DNA of 64,000 nucleotides, taken from the NCBI RefSeq assembly GCF_014195505.1, contig NZ_JACIBV010000001.1, forward strand, positions 3,038,001 to 3,102,000, written 5' to 3'. The position numbers were made by a program, and so were the translations under genes. Every line of letters starts with the position of its first letter. Position 1 is the stretch's first letter. The stretch comes from Nonomuraea dietziae (lineage in GTDB: Bacteria > Actinomycetota > Actinomycetes > Streptosporangiales > Streptosporangiaceae). The notes below the pieces were generated by a model, which saw only the letters and a list, made by a program, of their open reading frames with translations, did no database searches and was not told where the DNA came from. This document shows, one piece after another, positions 19,846 through 28,605 of the stretch.

Positions 19846-21073
19846 CATGGCTTCCAGCATGCCGCACGGCCAGCGACATCACCGCCGCCAGGAGGCACAG
19901 CGCCCCCGCGGCGTACCAGGCGAGGTCGTAGGCGCCCAGGTGGTCGCGGGTGAGGCCGGCGCCGATCGCGGCGACCGCCGCGCCGACCTGGTGGGAGGCG
20001 AACACCCATCCGAAGACCACCGAGCCGTCGGCGCCGTAGATCTTCCTGCACAGCGCGACCGTGGGCGGCACGGTGGCCACCCAGTCCAGGCCGTAGAAGA
20101 TGATGAACAGCAGCATGCTCGGCTCGGTGGTGGCGGCGAACAGCCCGGGAAGGACCATGAGCGAAAGGCCGCGCAGCACGTAGTAGACGCCGAGCAGCAC
20201 CTTCGGGTCGACCTTGTCACTGAGCCAGCCCGAGGCGACGGTGCCGACGACGTCGAAGATACCGACAAGGGCCAGCAGGCCGGCCGCGGTGGCCTGGGGC
20301 ATGCCGTGGTCGTGGGCGGCGGGGATGAAGTGCGTGCCGACCAGGCCGTTGGTGCTCGCTCCGCAGATGGCGAAGCCGCCGGCGAGGAACCAGAAGGCGC
20401 GGGTCCTCCCCGCGCTCCGCAGGACGGCCAGCGCCCTGACGGCGGCGTTGGCAGTCGGTCTGCGCACCACGACGGCGGGGCCGCCCAGCGGCGTGGTGCC
20501 CACGTCGGAGGGGTGGTCGCGCAGGAACACCCAGACCAGCGGCACGACGATCAGGGCGGCGGCCGTCACGGTGAGGGAGGCCACCCGCCAGCCTGGGCCC
20601 TCGGCCAGCCAGGCCAGCACGGGCAGGAAGACGAGCTGCCCCGTGGCCCCTGCCGCGGTGAGCACGCCGGTGACGATGCCCCTGTGCCTGACGAACCACC
20701 GGTCGGTGACGGTCGCCACGAACACCAGCGCCATCGAGCCGGTGCCCAGGCCGACGAGCACGCCCCAGCAGAGCACGAGCTGCCAGCTCGCTCCCATGAA
20801 CACCGTCAGCCCGCTGCCGAGCGCGACGAGAGTGAGTGCGGCGGCCACGACCCTGCGCATGCCGAAGCGGTCCATGAGAGCGGCGGCGAAGGGGGCGGTC
20901 AGGCCGTACAGGACCAGGTTGATCGAGACGGCGAGGGAGATCTCCCCCGTGGACCAGTCGAACTCCTCGTGGAGCGGCGTGATCAGGACGCCGGGGGTGG
21001 CGCGGAATCCCGCCGCACCCAGAATCGCCACAAAGGCGACACCCGCCACCAGCCACGCACGATGCACTCTCAT
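19790..21073 (-). CDS. MFS transporter (12-TM, monocarboxylate/OFA-like)
   Basis: 427 residues with twelve hydrophobic segments and a weakly conserved loop-2 MFS motif (LMDRFGMRR). The first helix, FVAILGAAGFRATPGVLITPLHEEF-like, and GVLTAAGATGQLVFLPVLAWL resemble the oxalate/formate and monocarboxylate branch rather than drug pumps. The substrate is not determined. Divergent from a GlxA-type regulator 72 bp away, a frequent arrangement for amine or acid catabolism carriers. The C-terminus extends 56 bp into the following gene. Confidence 0.5.
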   Translation of the reverse strand: MRVHRAWLVAGVAFVAILGAAGFRATPGVLITPLHEEFDWSTGEISLAVSINLVLYGLTAPFAAALMDRFGMRRVVAAALTLVALGSGLTVFMGASWQLVLCWGVLVGLGTGSMALVFVATVTDRWFVRHRGIVTGVLTAAGATGQLVFLPVLAWLAEGPGWRVASLTVTAAALIVVPLVWVFLRDHPSDVGTTPLGGPAVVVRRPTANAAVRALAVLRSAGRTRAFWFLAGGFAICGASTNGLVGTHFIPAAHDHGMPQATAAGLLALVGIFDVVGTVASGWLSDKVDPKVLLGVYYVLRGLSLMVLPGLFAATTEPSMLLFIIFYGLDWVATVPPTVALCRKIYGADGSVVFGWVFASHQVGAAVAAIGAGLTRDHLGAYDLAWYAAGALCLLAAVMSLAVRHAGSHDGAPAGGQDRTRDASRAH

Positions 21074-21145
21074 GCCGAAAATTCTCCCCACGCACGATAT
21101 TTCGACGTAAGTGGCCGGAAAGCCAATATGTGAAAGAATCAGGCC

Positions 21146-22096
21146 ATGACCCACCGGATCGCCGTGGTCGTCCTCGACGACTTCGCCCCGCTCGACCTGG
21201 GCATACCCGGCCAGCTGTTCTGGGCGGCGCGCGACGGCGACGGCAGTCATCTGTACGAGGTCGTGACCTGTTCGCTCGACAAGGCTCCGGTCAGGACGAG
21301 CGCCGGCTACAGCGTGCTGCCCGACCACGGGCTCGAGGTGCTCGACACCGCCGACACCGTGCTGGTGCCGGGCGTCCACGGCGGCCCCGCGATGACCTCG
21401 GGCACCATCCCCGGCAGGCTGCGCGACGCCCTTCGGGGGCGGCCGAGGGTGATGTCCATCTGCACGGGCGCCTTCGTGCTGGCCGCGGCGGGCCTGCTCG
21501 ACGGCAGGCCCGCGACCACCCACTGGATGTACGCCGGCCGCCTTCGCAGGTTCTTCCCCGAGGTGCTCCTCGACCCGGACGTGCTGTTCGTCGACGACGG
21601 CGACGTGCTCACCTCCGCCGGCGTCGCCTCGGGGCTCGACCTGTGCCTGCACGTGATCCGCCGCGACCACGGCAGTGAGGTGGCCAACCGTACGGCCCGG
21701 CGCTGCGTCATGCCGCCGTGGCGCGAGGGCGGACAGGCGCAGTTCATCGACAGGCCGCTGCCCGAGCCCACCGGCACGGGAACCGCGGCGACCAGGCAGT
21801 GGATGCTGGAGCACCTCGACGACCCGCTCGACCTGGCCGCGCTGGCCGAGCACGCGCGGATGAGCGTGCGCACCTTCACCAGGCGCTTCAGGGAGGAGAC
21901 CGGGCTCAGCCCGGCGCGCTGGCTGTCCCGCCAGCGGGTGGAGCACGCCAGGCACCTGCTGGAGACCACCGACCTGGCGGTGGCCCAGATCGCCAGGCGC
22001 TCGGGGTTCGGCACCGCCGTGTCGCTGCGCCAGCACCTGCACGCGGCGGTGGGCGTGCCGCCGCTGGCGTACCGGCAGACCTTCCGCGGGACCTAA
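21146..22096 (+). CDS. GlxA-type AraC-family regulator
   Basis: 316 residues. The N-terminal half is a DJ-1/PfpI-like domain (IAVVVLDDFAPLDLGIPGQLF) with the nucleophile-elbow cysteine at Cys106 in SICTGAFVLA. The C-terminal half has two AraC helix-turn-helices (RMSVRTFTRRFREETG and VAQIARRSGFGTAVSLRQHL). Such regulators usually activate catabolic genes for quaternary amines or amino acids. It is divergent from the MFS gene; the stop codon touches the Nur-type box of the nik operon. Confidence 0.5.
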   Translation: MTHRIAVVVLDDFAPLDLGIPGQLFWAARDGDGSHLYEVVTCSLDKAPVRTSAGYSVLPDHGLEVLDTADTVLVPGVHGGPAMTSGTIPGRLRDALRGRPRVMSICTGAFVLAAAGLLDGRPATTHWMYAGRLRRFFPEVLLDPDVLFVDDGDVLTSAGVASGLDLCLHVIRRDHGSEVANRTARRCVMPPWREGGQAQFIDRPLPEPTGTGTAATRQWMLEHLDDPLDLAALAEHARMSVRTFTRRFREETGLSPARWLSRQRVEHARHLLETTDLAVAQIARRSGFGTAVSLRQHLHAAVGVPPLAYRQTFRGT

Positions 22097-22113
22097 TTGC
22101 GAATAATATGCAA
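22097..22113 (+). promoter_or_regulatory. Nur-type (nickel) operator over a -10 box
   Basis: TTGCGA-ATAAT-ATGCAA. From memory, the Nur box of Streptomyces coelicolor is tTGCaa-N5-ttGCAA; here the outer TTGC and GCAA and the 5-bp spacer match exactly. TAATAT at 22104-22109 is a good -10 hexamer inside the box, so a bound repressor would block RNA polymerase. The start codon of the importer follows 22 bp later. Confidence 0.5.
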
Positions 22114-22134
22114 CTACAAGTTAAAGTCAGCCAC

Positions 22135-23643
22135 ATGCTCTCGCGCCTGTGGCCGGCCGCGCTGGTCGCCGTTCTCGCTCTGACCGCCTGTTCCGCACCC
22201 TCCACCGCCCCGGCCGCTGACGACGCCTTCGTCATCGCGATCAGCTCGGAGTTCGAGACCCTGGACCCGGTCAAGGGCTACGCGCCCGACGGCGGGTCCA
22301 TGATGTTCGACGGCCTCATGACCAGGAGCGCCGACCTCACGCTCAGGCCCGCGCTGGCGACCGCCCCTCCCGTCGTCTCGGCCGACGGCCTGAGCGCCGT
22401 CTTCACCCTGCGCCAGGGCGTGCGCTTCCATGACGGCAGGCCGCTGACGGCCAAGGACGTGGCCTACACCTACACCTCGGTCAAGGGCTCGCCGATCGGC
22501 GGCGACTACGAGGCCATCGACACGGTCACCGCCAAGGACGACCACACGGTGGAGTTCAGGCTGAAGCACGCCTACGCGCCGCTGACCCAGCGCACCACGC
22601 TCGGCATCGTCCCCGAGGGCGGCTTCCCCGCCGGCAAGCCGATCGGCACCGGGCCCTACACCTTCGTCTCGTGGACGCCCGGCGACAAGGTCGTCATGAC
22701 GGCGAACAAGGACTACTGGGGCGGCGCCCCTGCGATCGGCAGGGTCGTGGTGGCCTTCGCCGCCGACGACAACGTCAGGGCCACCCGCCTGGCCGCCGGC
22801 GAGTTCGACGCGACGATCCTGCCGCCGAAGGCCGCGGCCAGGTTCGAGAACCAGCGGGGCCTCAAGGTCTACAAGGTCGACAGCGCCGACTACCGCGGCA
22901 TCATGTGGCCCTTCAAGCAGAAGGTCACCGGCGACGTGGCGATCCGCAAGGCGATGAGCCTGGCCATCGACAGGCAGGCGATGGTCGACACGATCCTGGC
23001 GGGGGCGGGCAAGCCCGCCTACGGCCCGGTCTCCCCCGACACCGTCTGGCACAACCCCTCGGTCACCGGCAGGACCGACCCCGAGGCGGCCAGGAAGCTC
23101 CTCGACGAGGCTGGGCACAAGCCTGGCCCCGACGGCATCAGGGCGAGCTTCACGCTGATGTACCCGGCGGGCGACTCGCTGCGCAAGGAGCTGTCCCTGG
23201 CCGTCGCCTCCGACGCCAAGAAGATCGGCATCGACGTGAAGCTGGCCGGACTCGACTGGGACGCGATCGAGCCGCGCATGGCCAGGGACGCGCTGATGAT
23301 GGGCTACGGCAGCCCGTACGACCCCGACTACGTCAACTTCGAGCTCTTCCACTCCAAGTTCGCGGGACAGGGCTTCTTCAACCCGGGCCACTACGACAAC
23401 CCCAAGGTCGACGCGGCCCTGGAGAAGGGCAGGGCCAGCACCGACCAGGCCGTGCGCAGGCAGGCCTACCAGGACTTCCAGCAGCTCGTCCACGACGACG
23501 AGGCCTGGACCTACCTGGCCTTCCTCAAGCACGTCTACGTCATCCGCGGCGACTACCAGGGCGTCACCCCCTCGGTCGACGCCCACGAGCACGCCACCGG
23601 CGGGCTCTTCCGCGACCTGCACACCTGGAAGCCCGCCGCCTGA
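22135..23643 (+). CDS. nikA: ABC importer substrate-binding lipoprotein, probably nickel (NikA-like)
   Basis: 502 residues of the peptide/nickel-binding (SBP_bac_5) family. The N-terminus is a lipoprotein signal ending LALTAC (Cys at about residue 19), followed by AISSEFETLDPVKGY, FTLRQGVRFHDGRPLTAKDVAYT and GTGPYTFVSWTPGD, all hallmarks. ATG at 22135 is chosen because the ATG at 22108 lies inside the operator and the lipoprotein signal starts here. It would bind the substrate outside the membrane and hand it to the two permeases. Nickel is inferred from the Nur-type box, not from metal ligands; short peptides or Ni-chelates remain possible. Confidence 0.5.
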   Translation: MLSRLWPAALVAVLALTACSAPSTAPAADDAFVIAISSEFETLDPVKGYAPDGGSMMFDGLMTRSADLTLRPALATAPPVVSADGLSAVFTLRQGVRFHDGRPLTAKDVAYTYTSVKGSPIGGDYEAIDTVTAKDDHTVEFRLKHAYAPLTQRTTLGIVPEGGFPAGKPIGTGPYTFVSWTPGDKVVMTANKDYWGGAPAIGRVVVAFAADDNVRATRLAAGEFDATILPPKAAARFENQRGLKVYKVDSADYRGIMWPFKQKVTGDVAIRKAMSLAIDRQAMVDTILAGAGKPAYGPVSPDTVWHNPSVTGRTDPEAARKLLDEAGHKPGPDGIRASFTLMYPAGDSLRKELSLAVASDAKKIGIDVKLAGLDWDAIEPRMARDALMMGYGSPYDPDYVNFELFHSKFAGQGFFNPGHYDNPKVDAALEKGRASTDQAVRRQAYQDFQQLVHDDEAWTYLAFLKHVYVIRGDYQGVTPSVDAHEHATGGLFRDLHTWKPAA

Positions 23644-24602
23644 TGCTGAGAATCGTGCTCTGGCGGCTGGCCTTCGCCGTGCCGCTGCTGCTGGCGGTCA
23701 CCGCCGCGATGTTCGCGCTGGCCGCCAACTCCCCCTTCGACCCCGTCCGCCAGTACCTCGGCGACCGCGCGATGGTCACCTCGCCCGAGGTCGTCGCCAG
23801 GATCAGGGCCGAGTGGGGCCTCGACAGGCCGCTGCTCGAGCAGTACGCCACCTGGCTCGGCAACCTCTCCTCAGGACAGCTGGGCGAGTCCCACTCCTTC
23901 AACAGGCCGGTGCTCGACGTGATCCTCGAACGCCTGCCGTGGACGCTGCTCGCCACCGGCTGCGCGATCGTCCTCATGCTGGCCGGCAGCCTGGTCGTGG
24001 GCACGCTGGCCGCCTGGCGCAAGGGCTCGGCGCTCGACAGGATCATCACCGGTGGCGCGCTCGCCAACGAGTCGGCGCCGGTGTTCTGGCTGGCGCTCGC
24101 GGCGATCTACGTCTTCGCCGTGACGCTGCGCTGGCTGCCCGCGGGCGGGCTGACCGACGCGGGCTCCACGACGCTCGACCCGCTCGACGTCGCCGCCCAC
24201 ATGGTGCTGCCGGTGACGGTGCTGGCGATCTCGCAGTCGTCCTGGCTCGTCCTGTACGTCAGGGAGTCGGTCATCGCGACCCTGCGCGAGGACTTCGTGC
24301 TCGGCGCCAGATCGCGCGGACTGCGGGAGCGCACCGTGGTCGTCAGGCACGCGCTGAGGGCGGCGCTGCTGCCGTTCCTCACCCTGCTCGGGGCGCGCGT
24401 GCCCGAGCTGGTGACCGGCGCGATCCTGGTCGAGACCGTCTTCTCCTGGCCCGGCGTCGCCTCGGCCACCGTGCAGGCGGCGCTGTCCGTGGACTTCCCC
24501 CTGCTCGCCGTGCTCACCCTGCTCGGCACGCTCGCCGTCGTCGCGGGCAACCTCCTGGCCGACCTCGCCTACCGCATCGCCGACCCTCGGACCGCCTCAT
24601 GA
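23643..24602 (+). CDS. nikB: ABC importer permease 1 (NikB-like)
   Basis: 319 residues, DppB/NikB type. It starts LRIVLWRLAFAVPLLLAV, has the binding-protein-dependent permease EAA loop (REDFVLGARSRGLRERTVVVRHALRAAL, residues near 215-245, in pieces) and six membrane helices. It forms the pore with the next gene product. The ATG overlaps the stop of nikA (TGATG), a sign of coupled translation. Confidence 0.5.
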   Translation: MLRIVLWRLAFAVPLLLAVTAAMFALAANSPFDPVRQYLGDRAMVTSPEVVARIRAEWGLDRPLLEQYATWLGNLSSGQLGESHSFNRPVLDVILERLPWTLLATGCAIVLMLAGSLVVGTLAAWRKGSALDRIITGGALANESAPVFWLALAAIYVFAVTLRWLPAGGLTDAGSTTLDPLDVAAHMVLPVTVLAISQSSWLVLYVRESVIATLREDFVLGARSRGLRERTVVVRHALRAALLPFLTLLGARVPELVTGAILVETVFSWPGVASATVQAALSVDFPLLAVLTLLGTLAVVAGNLLADLAYRIADPRTAS

Positions 24603-25401
24603 GAACCGCCGCCTTCGTCCTGGTCGCGCTCGGCCTGGCCGTCCTGCTGGTGCCGCCGATCTTCCAGCTCGACCAGCAGCTCGTGGACCTGCGCGCGGCG
24701 GGCCTGCCGCCCTCGCCCGCCCATCCTCTCGGCACCGACGAGGTGGGCCGCGACGTGCTGCTGCGCTGCGTGTACGGCCTGCGCGTCTCCTTCCTCGTCG
24801 GCCTGGTCGCCGCGCTGGTCAGCATGGTCATCGGCGGCACGCTCGGCCTGGCGGCCGGCAGCGCGGGCGGCCTGGTCGACAGGCTGCTGATGCGGGTGGT
24901 CGACGGCTTCTCCTCGCTGCCGCACCTGCTGCTCGGCATCTTCATCGTGGCGATGTTCGCGCCGAGCCCGGTGGCCGTGGTCGTCTCCGTGGGCATCACC
25001 CACTGGACCTCCGCCGCCCGCATCGTCCGCTCGGAGGTGCTGTCGCTGCGCGGGCGGCCCTTCGTGGAGGCGGCCATCTCGGGCGGCGCGAGCCGCTCCC
25101 GCGTGATCTACCGGCACCTGCTGCCCCACCTGGTGCCGCATCTGCTGCTGGCGATGGTGCTGATGGTGCCGCACGCCATCTGGCACGAGACGGCGCTGAG
25201 CTTCCTCGGCCTCGGGCTGCCGCCGCACCTGGCCTCGCTCGGCAACATGATCAACGACGGTCAGCGCTCGCTGCTGGCGGGCAACTGGTGGTCCAGCCTG
25301 GCGCCCGGCCTGTTCATCCTGGCTCCCACGCTGGCGGTGTCGGTGCTGTCGCAGCGCTGGCGCGACCGGCTCAACCCTCGGATGCGATCGGAGCTCGCGC
25401 T

Positions 25402-25405
<4 letters not shown>
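24599..25405 (+). CDS. nikC: ABC importer permease 2 (NikC-like)
   Basis: 268 residues, DppC/NikC type: HPLGTDEVGRDVLLRCVYG near the start is the family signature, followed by the EAA loop (RPFVEAAISGGASRSRVIYR) and the ending FLGLGLPPHLASLGNMI. About five or six membrane helices. It overlaps nikB by 4 bp (ATGA). Confidence 0.5.
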
Positions 25406-26311
<906 letters not shown>

Positions 26312-26328
<17 letters not shown>

Positions 26329-26962
26329 CATCACCGCAGGGTACGGCAGGCGCCCCGTGCTGTCGGGCGTCTCGCTGGAGGTGCCGCCAGGACGGACCGT
26401 GGGGCTCGGCGGGCCCAGCGGCTGCGGCAAGTCGACGCTGGCCAGGGTGCTGTCGCTGATGATGCGGCCCACCTCGGGCGAGGTGTCGATCGACGGCGCC
26501 GTCGTGTCGCGGTGGCGCCAGCGCGCGCCCCGCTCGCTCAGGACCAGCGTGGCGCTGCTCTACCAGCAGCCCAGGACGGCCGTGGACCCGCGCATGACGC
26601 TGCGCGAGATCATCGCCGAACCGCCTGCGGCCGCGGGACGGCGCTCGCCGTCCCTGGTCGCCTCGCTGGCCGGCGAGGTGGGGCTGACCGGCGACCTGCT
26701 CACGCGGCGGCCCCACGAGGTGTCCGACGGACAGCTGCAGCGGGCCTGCCTGGCCAGGGCGCTGACGCTGGAGCCGCGCTACCTGATCTGCGACGAGATG
26801 ACCACGATGCTGGACGCGTCCACGCAGGCGCACCTCGTGGCGGTGGTCCTGGCCTATCAGGCGCGGACGGGGGCGGGCGTCCTGGCGATCAGCCACGACC
26901 GGGTCCTGCTGGACCGCTGGGCCGACTCGACCATCGCCTGGACCGCCCAGCCCACCGTCTGA
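26312..26962 (+). CDS. nikE: ABC importer ATPase 2 (NikE-like)
   Basis: 216 residues, short for the family because it lacks the C-terminal Cys-rich extension. Walker A GPSGCGKST, Walker B LICDEMTTMLD and switch His in ISHDR are present. The signature loop is VSDGQLQR instead of LSGGQ, a change also common in the second ATPase of such importers. It would pair with NikD in a heterodimer where one ATP site is canonical. It overlaps nikD by 17 bp and ends the operon. Confidence 0.5.
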
Positions 26963-27003
26963 CCGTCATTCGGGAAACGCGACGGGGAGGGCGCGAGGAA
27001 GAC

Positions 27004-27768
27004 TCACTCGAACAGGTCGGGCTGCTCCCGGATGATCTGGTCGTGGAGCGGCTGGTAGTTGATCCACCCCACCAGGTCGTTGCCGATCTGCTGGTGGGTG
27101 AGCTCGGCGTTCTCGTGGGAGATCGGCACCACCTGCCCCGCCGCCTTGGCCACCAGCTGGACCTGCGCCGACCGCTCCATGGTGATGAACCACCACGCCG
27201 CCGCGTCCACCGTGGCCCCGACCGTCAGCAGGCCGTGGTTGCGCAGCACGACGGCCTTGTGGGAGCCGAGCGCCGCGGCGATCCTCTTGCCCTCCTCGAG
27301 GTCGGTCACCACGCCCGTGTAGTCGTCGAACAGCCCGTTGTCCTGGTAGAAGGCGCACGCGTCCTGGGTGATCGGCTCGATGGTCTGGCCGAGCGCCGAC
27401 AGCGCCCTGCCGTACACCGAGTGGCTGTGGGCCGCGGCGACCACCTCGGGCCTGGCCTGGTGGACCTGGGAGTGGATCGCGAACGCGGCCTCGTTGACGT
27501 GGTAGCGGCCCTCGACCACCTTGCCCTCGTGGTTGACGAGGATGAGATCGCTGACCCTGACGTGCTTGAAGGACATGCCGAACGGGTTGACCCAGAAGTG
27601 GTCGCTCAGCTCGGGGTCGCGGGCGGTGATGTGTCCCGCCACCCCCTCCTCGAACCCGAACCTGCCGAAGATGCGAAGCGCCGCTGTGAGCCGTTCCTTG
27701 CGGTGGCGCCGCTCCTCCTCCACGGTCTCGAAGGTGGGAGGAAGACGAAAGATCAGATTCTCGGACAT
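27004..27768 (-). CDS. class II aldolase/adducin family protein
   Basis: 254 residues from ATG at 27768. The fold of fuculose-1-phosphate aldolase is evident: GVAGHITARDPE near 43-52, WVNPFGMSF, then zinc ligands in AHSHSVYG (His114, His116) and RNHGLL (His178). Bacterial members act as sugar-phosphate aldolases or epimerases, or on other beta-hydroxy acids; the substrate cannot be read. The GHITARD and FWVNPFG wording is of the adducin-like branch. No ribosome site; convergent with the nik operon. Confidence 0.5.
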   Translation of the reverse strand: MSENLIFRLPPTFETVEEERRHRKERLTAALRIFGRFGFEEGVAGHITARDPELSDHFWVNPFGMSFKHVRVSDLILVNHEGKVVEGRYHVNEAAFAIHSQVHQARPEVVAAAHSHSVYGRALSALGQTIEPITQDACAFYQDNGLFDDYTGVVTDLEEGKRIAAALGSHKAVVLRNHGLLTVGATVDAAAWWFITMERSAQVQLVAKAAGQVVPISHENAELTHQQIGNDLVGWINYQPLHDQIIREQPDLFE

Positions 27769-27820
27769 AACAATATTCTGTGAGGAGACCACCATCGGCC
27801 GCCAGACCGCGCCGGAATAG

Positions 27821-27848
27821 AAAAAGGCCGGTGAGAGTTTCACCGGCC
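27821..27848 (-). terminator. rho-independent terminator of the tRNA-Ala transcript
   Basis: On the minus strand GGCCGGTGA-AACTC-TCACCGGCC followed by TTTTT: perfect 9-bp stem, 5-base loop and T-run. It lies after the tRNA-like remnant, so both tRNA elements are on one transcript. Confidence 0.5.
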
Positions 27849-27861
27849 ATGTCAGTCGCGA

Positions 27862-27925
27862 TGGAGCTGAGGAGACACGGGCTTTTGACCCGCTCCCTGC
27901 CATCGACGCTGCTGCTTTACCAAAC
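27862..27925 (-). pseudogene. degenerate tRNA-Ala-like element
   Basis: Directly 3' of tRNA-Ala, a second tRNA-like sequence can be aligned: the 3' end CTCCTCAGCTCCA and the anticodon-side GATGGCA match the intact gene, while the T-arm (AAAAG against CTCCT) and the 5' half are broken and no matching 5' acceptor strand exists. It is best read as a decayed duplicate of tRNA-Ala. It sits between the working tRNA and its terminator, so it is still transcribed. An unrelated structured spacer is possible. Confidence 0.5.
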
Positions 27926-27927
27926 GG

Positions 27928-28000
27928 TGGAGCTAAGGAGACTCGAACTCCTGACCCCCTCCATGCCATGGAGGTGCGCTACCAACTGCGCTATAGCCCC
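27928..28000 (-). tRNA. tRNA-Ala (anticodon GGC)
   Basis: 73 bases. Acceptor GGGGCTA/TAGCTCC with the G3-U70 pair that identifies alanine tRNAs, D-arm GCGC-AGTTGGTA-GCGC, anticodon stem CCTCC/GGAGG with loop ATGGCAT (anticodon GGC, plus-strand 27965-27967), T-arm AGGAG-TTCGAGT-CTCCT. CCA is not encoded. A -10 box TATAGA is on the minus strand at 28030-28025. Identical to the copy at 40344. Confidence 0.5.
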
Positions 28001-28079
28001 TTTGCGCTCTCGGCGCGGAGCCAGTCTATAGGACTTCAGCAGTACTCGGTGACGGGAATGAACGCCGCCCCACCATGGT

Positions 28080-28099
28080 TACAATGAAAACCGTTTTCA
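28080..28099 (+). promoter_or_regulatory. Zur box and -10 of the L33/L31 operon
   Basis: TGAAAAC-C-GTTTTCA at 28085-28099 is a perfect 15-bp palindrome that matches the actinobacterial Zur box (TGAAAATnATTTTCA type). TACAAT at 28080-28085 is the -10 box, so the operator covers the transcription start. Zur with zinc bound would repress; zinc shortage would open the operon. Confidence 0.5.
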
Positions 28100-28117
28100 A
28101 CCGCAAGGAGGCGTCAG

Positions 28118-28282
28118 ATGGCCAGGAACGATCAGCGGCCGGTGATCAAGCTTCGATCCACTGCGGGAACGGGTTACACCTACGCGACCACCAAGAGCCG
28201 CAGGAACGACCCCGACCGGCTCGAAGTGCGCAAGTACGACCCCATCATCCGTCAGCACGTCACCTTCAGGGAGGAACGATGA
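28118..28282 (+). CDS. rpmG: 50S ribosomal protein L33, zinc-free paralogue
   Basis: 54 residues: [20 protein letters not shown], then [22 protein letters not shown]. The four cysteines of the zinc ribbon in ordinary L33 are absent (no Cys at all), so this is the C-minus form. In actinobacteria such paralogues replace the zinc-containing protein in the ribosome when zinc is scarce, sparing the metal. AAGGAGG stands at 28105-28111. The stop overlaps the next start (ATGA). Downstream of a perfect Zur-type box. Confidence 0.5.
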   Translation: MARNDQRPVIKLRSTAGTGYTYATTKSRRNDPDRLEVRKYDPIIRQHVTFREER

Positions 28283-28524
28283 AGAAGGGCATTCACCCCG
28301 AGTACCGTCCGGTGGTCTTCAGGGACGCGAGCGCCGACTACGCCTTCCTGACCAGGTCGACCGCCGTGAGCGCCAAGAGCGTCGAGTGGACCGACGGCAA
28401 CACCTACCCCGTCGTCGACGTGGACGTCTCCTCGGCCAGCCACCCGTTCTACACCGGGCGCGGCCGCGTGATCGACACCGCGGGCCGGGTCGAGAAGTTC
28501 AAGCAGAGGTACGGCAAGAGCTGA
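28279..28524 (+). CDS. rpmE2: 50S ribosomal protein L31 type B, zinc-free paralogue
   Basis: 81 residues: [40 protein letters not shown], then SHPFYTG, the type B L31 pattern. It has no CxxC, unlike zinc-binding L31. It is coupled to rpmG by a 4-bp overlap and repressed with it through the Zur-type box. The pair would be used under zinc limitation. Other C-minus paralogues (S14, S18, L28) are not adjacent. Confidence 0.5.
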   Translation: MKKGIHPEYRPVVFRDASADYAFLTRSTAVSAKSVEWTDGNTYPVVDVDVSSASHPFYTGRGRVIDTAGRVEKFKQRYGKS

Positions 28525-28546
28525 CCCTGGCGGCACACCGCGCGCA

Positions 28547-28586
28547 CGCCGACGCCGGGCGGGAGCACTCCCGCCCGGCGTCGGCG
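28547..28586. terminator. strong hairpin between convergent genes
   Basis: CGCCGACGCCGGGCGGGAG and its exact complement around CA: a perfect 19-bp inverted repeat between rpmE2 and the vWA gene. No T-tract on either side; it probably ends transcripts from both directions. Confidence 0.5.
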
Positions 28587-28605
28587 CGTTGCAAGGCCCG
28601 AGCCG

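Noticed and set aside
21718-22134. 641-codon frame joining the AraC-type region to the binding protein
   Set aside because: The upstream part is the GlxA gene in another frame; the real lipoprotein start with signal peptide is at 22135.
27862-27925. Functional tRNA of another identity
   Set aside because: No acceptor or T-stem pairing on either strand; only the similarity to tRNA-Ala remains.
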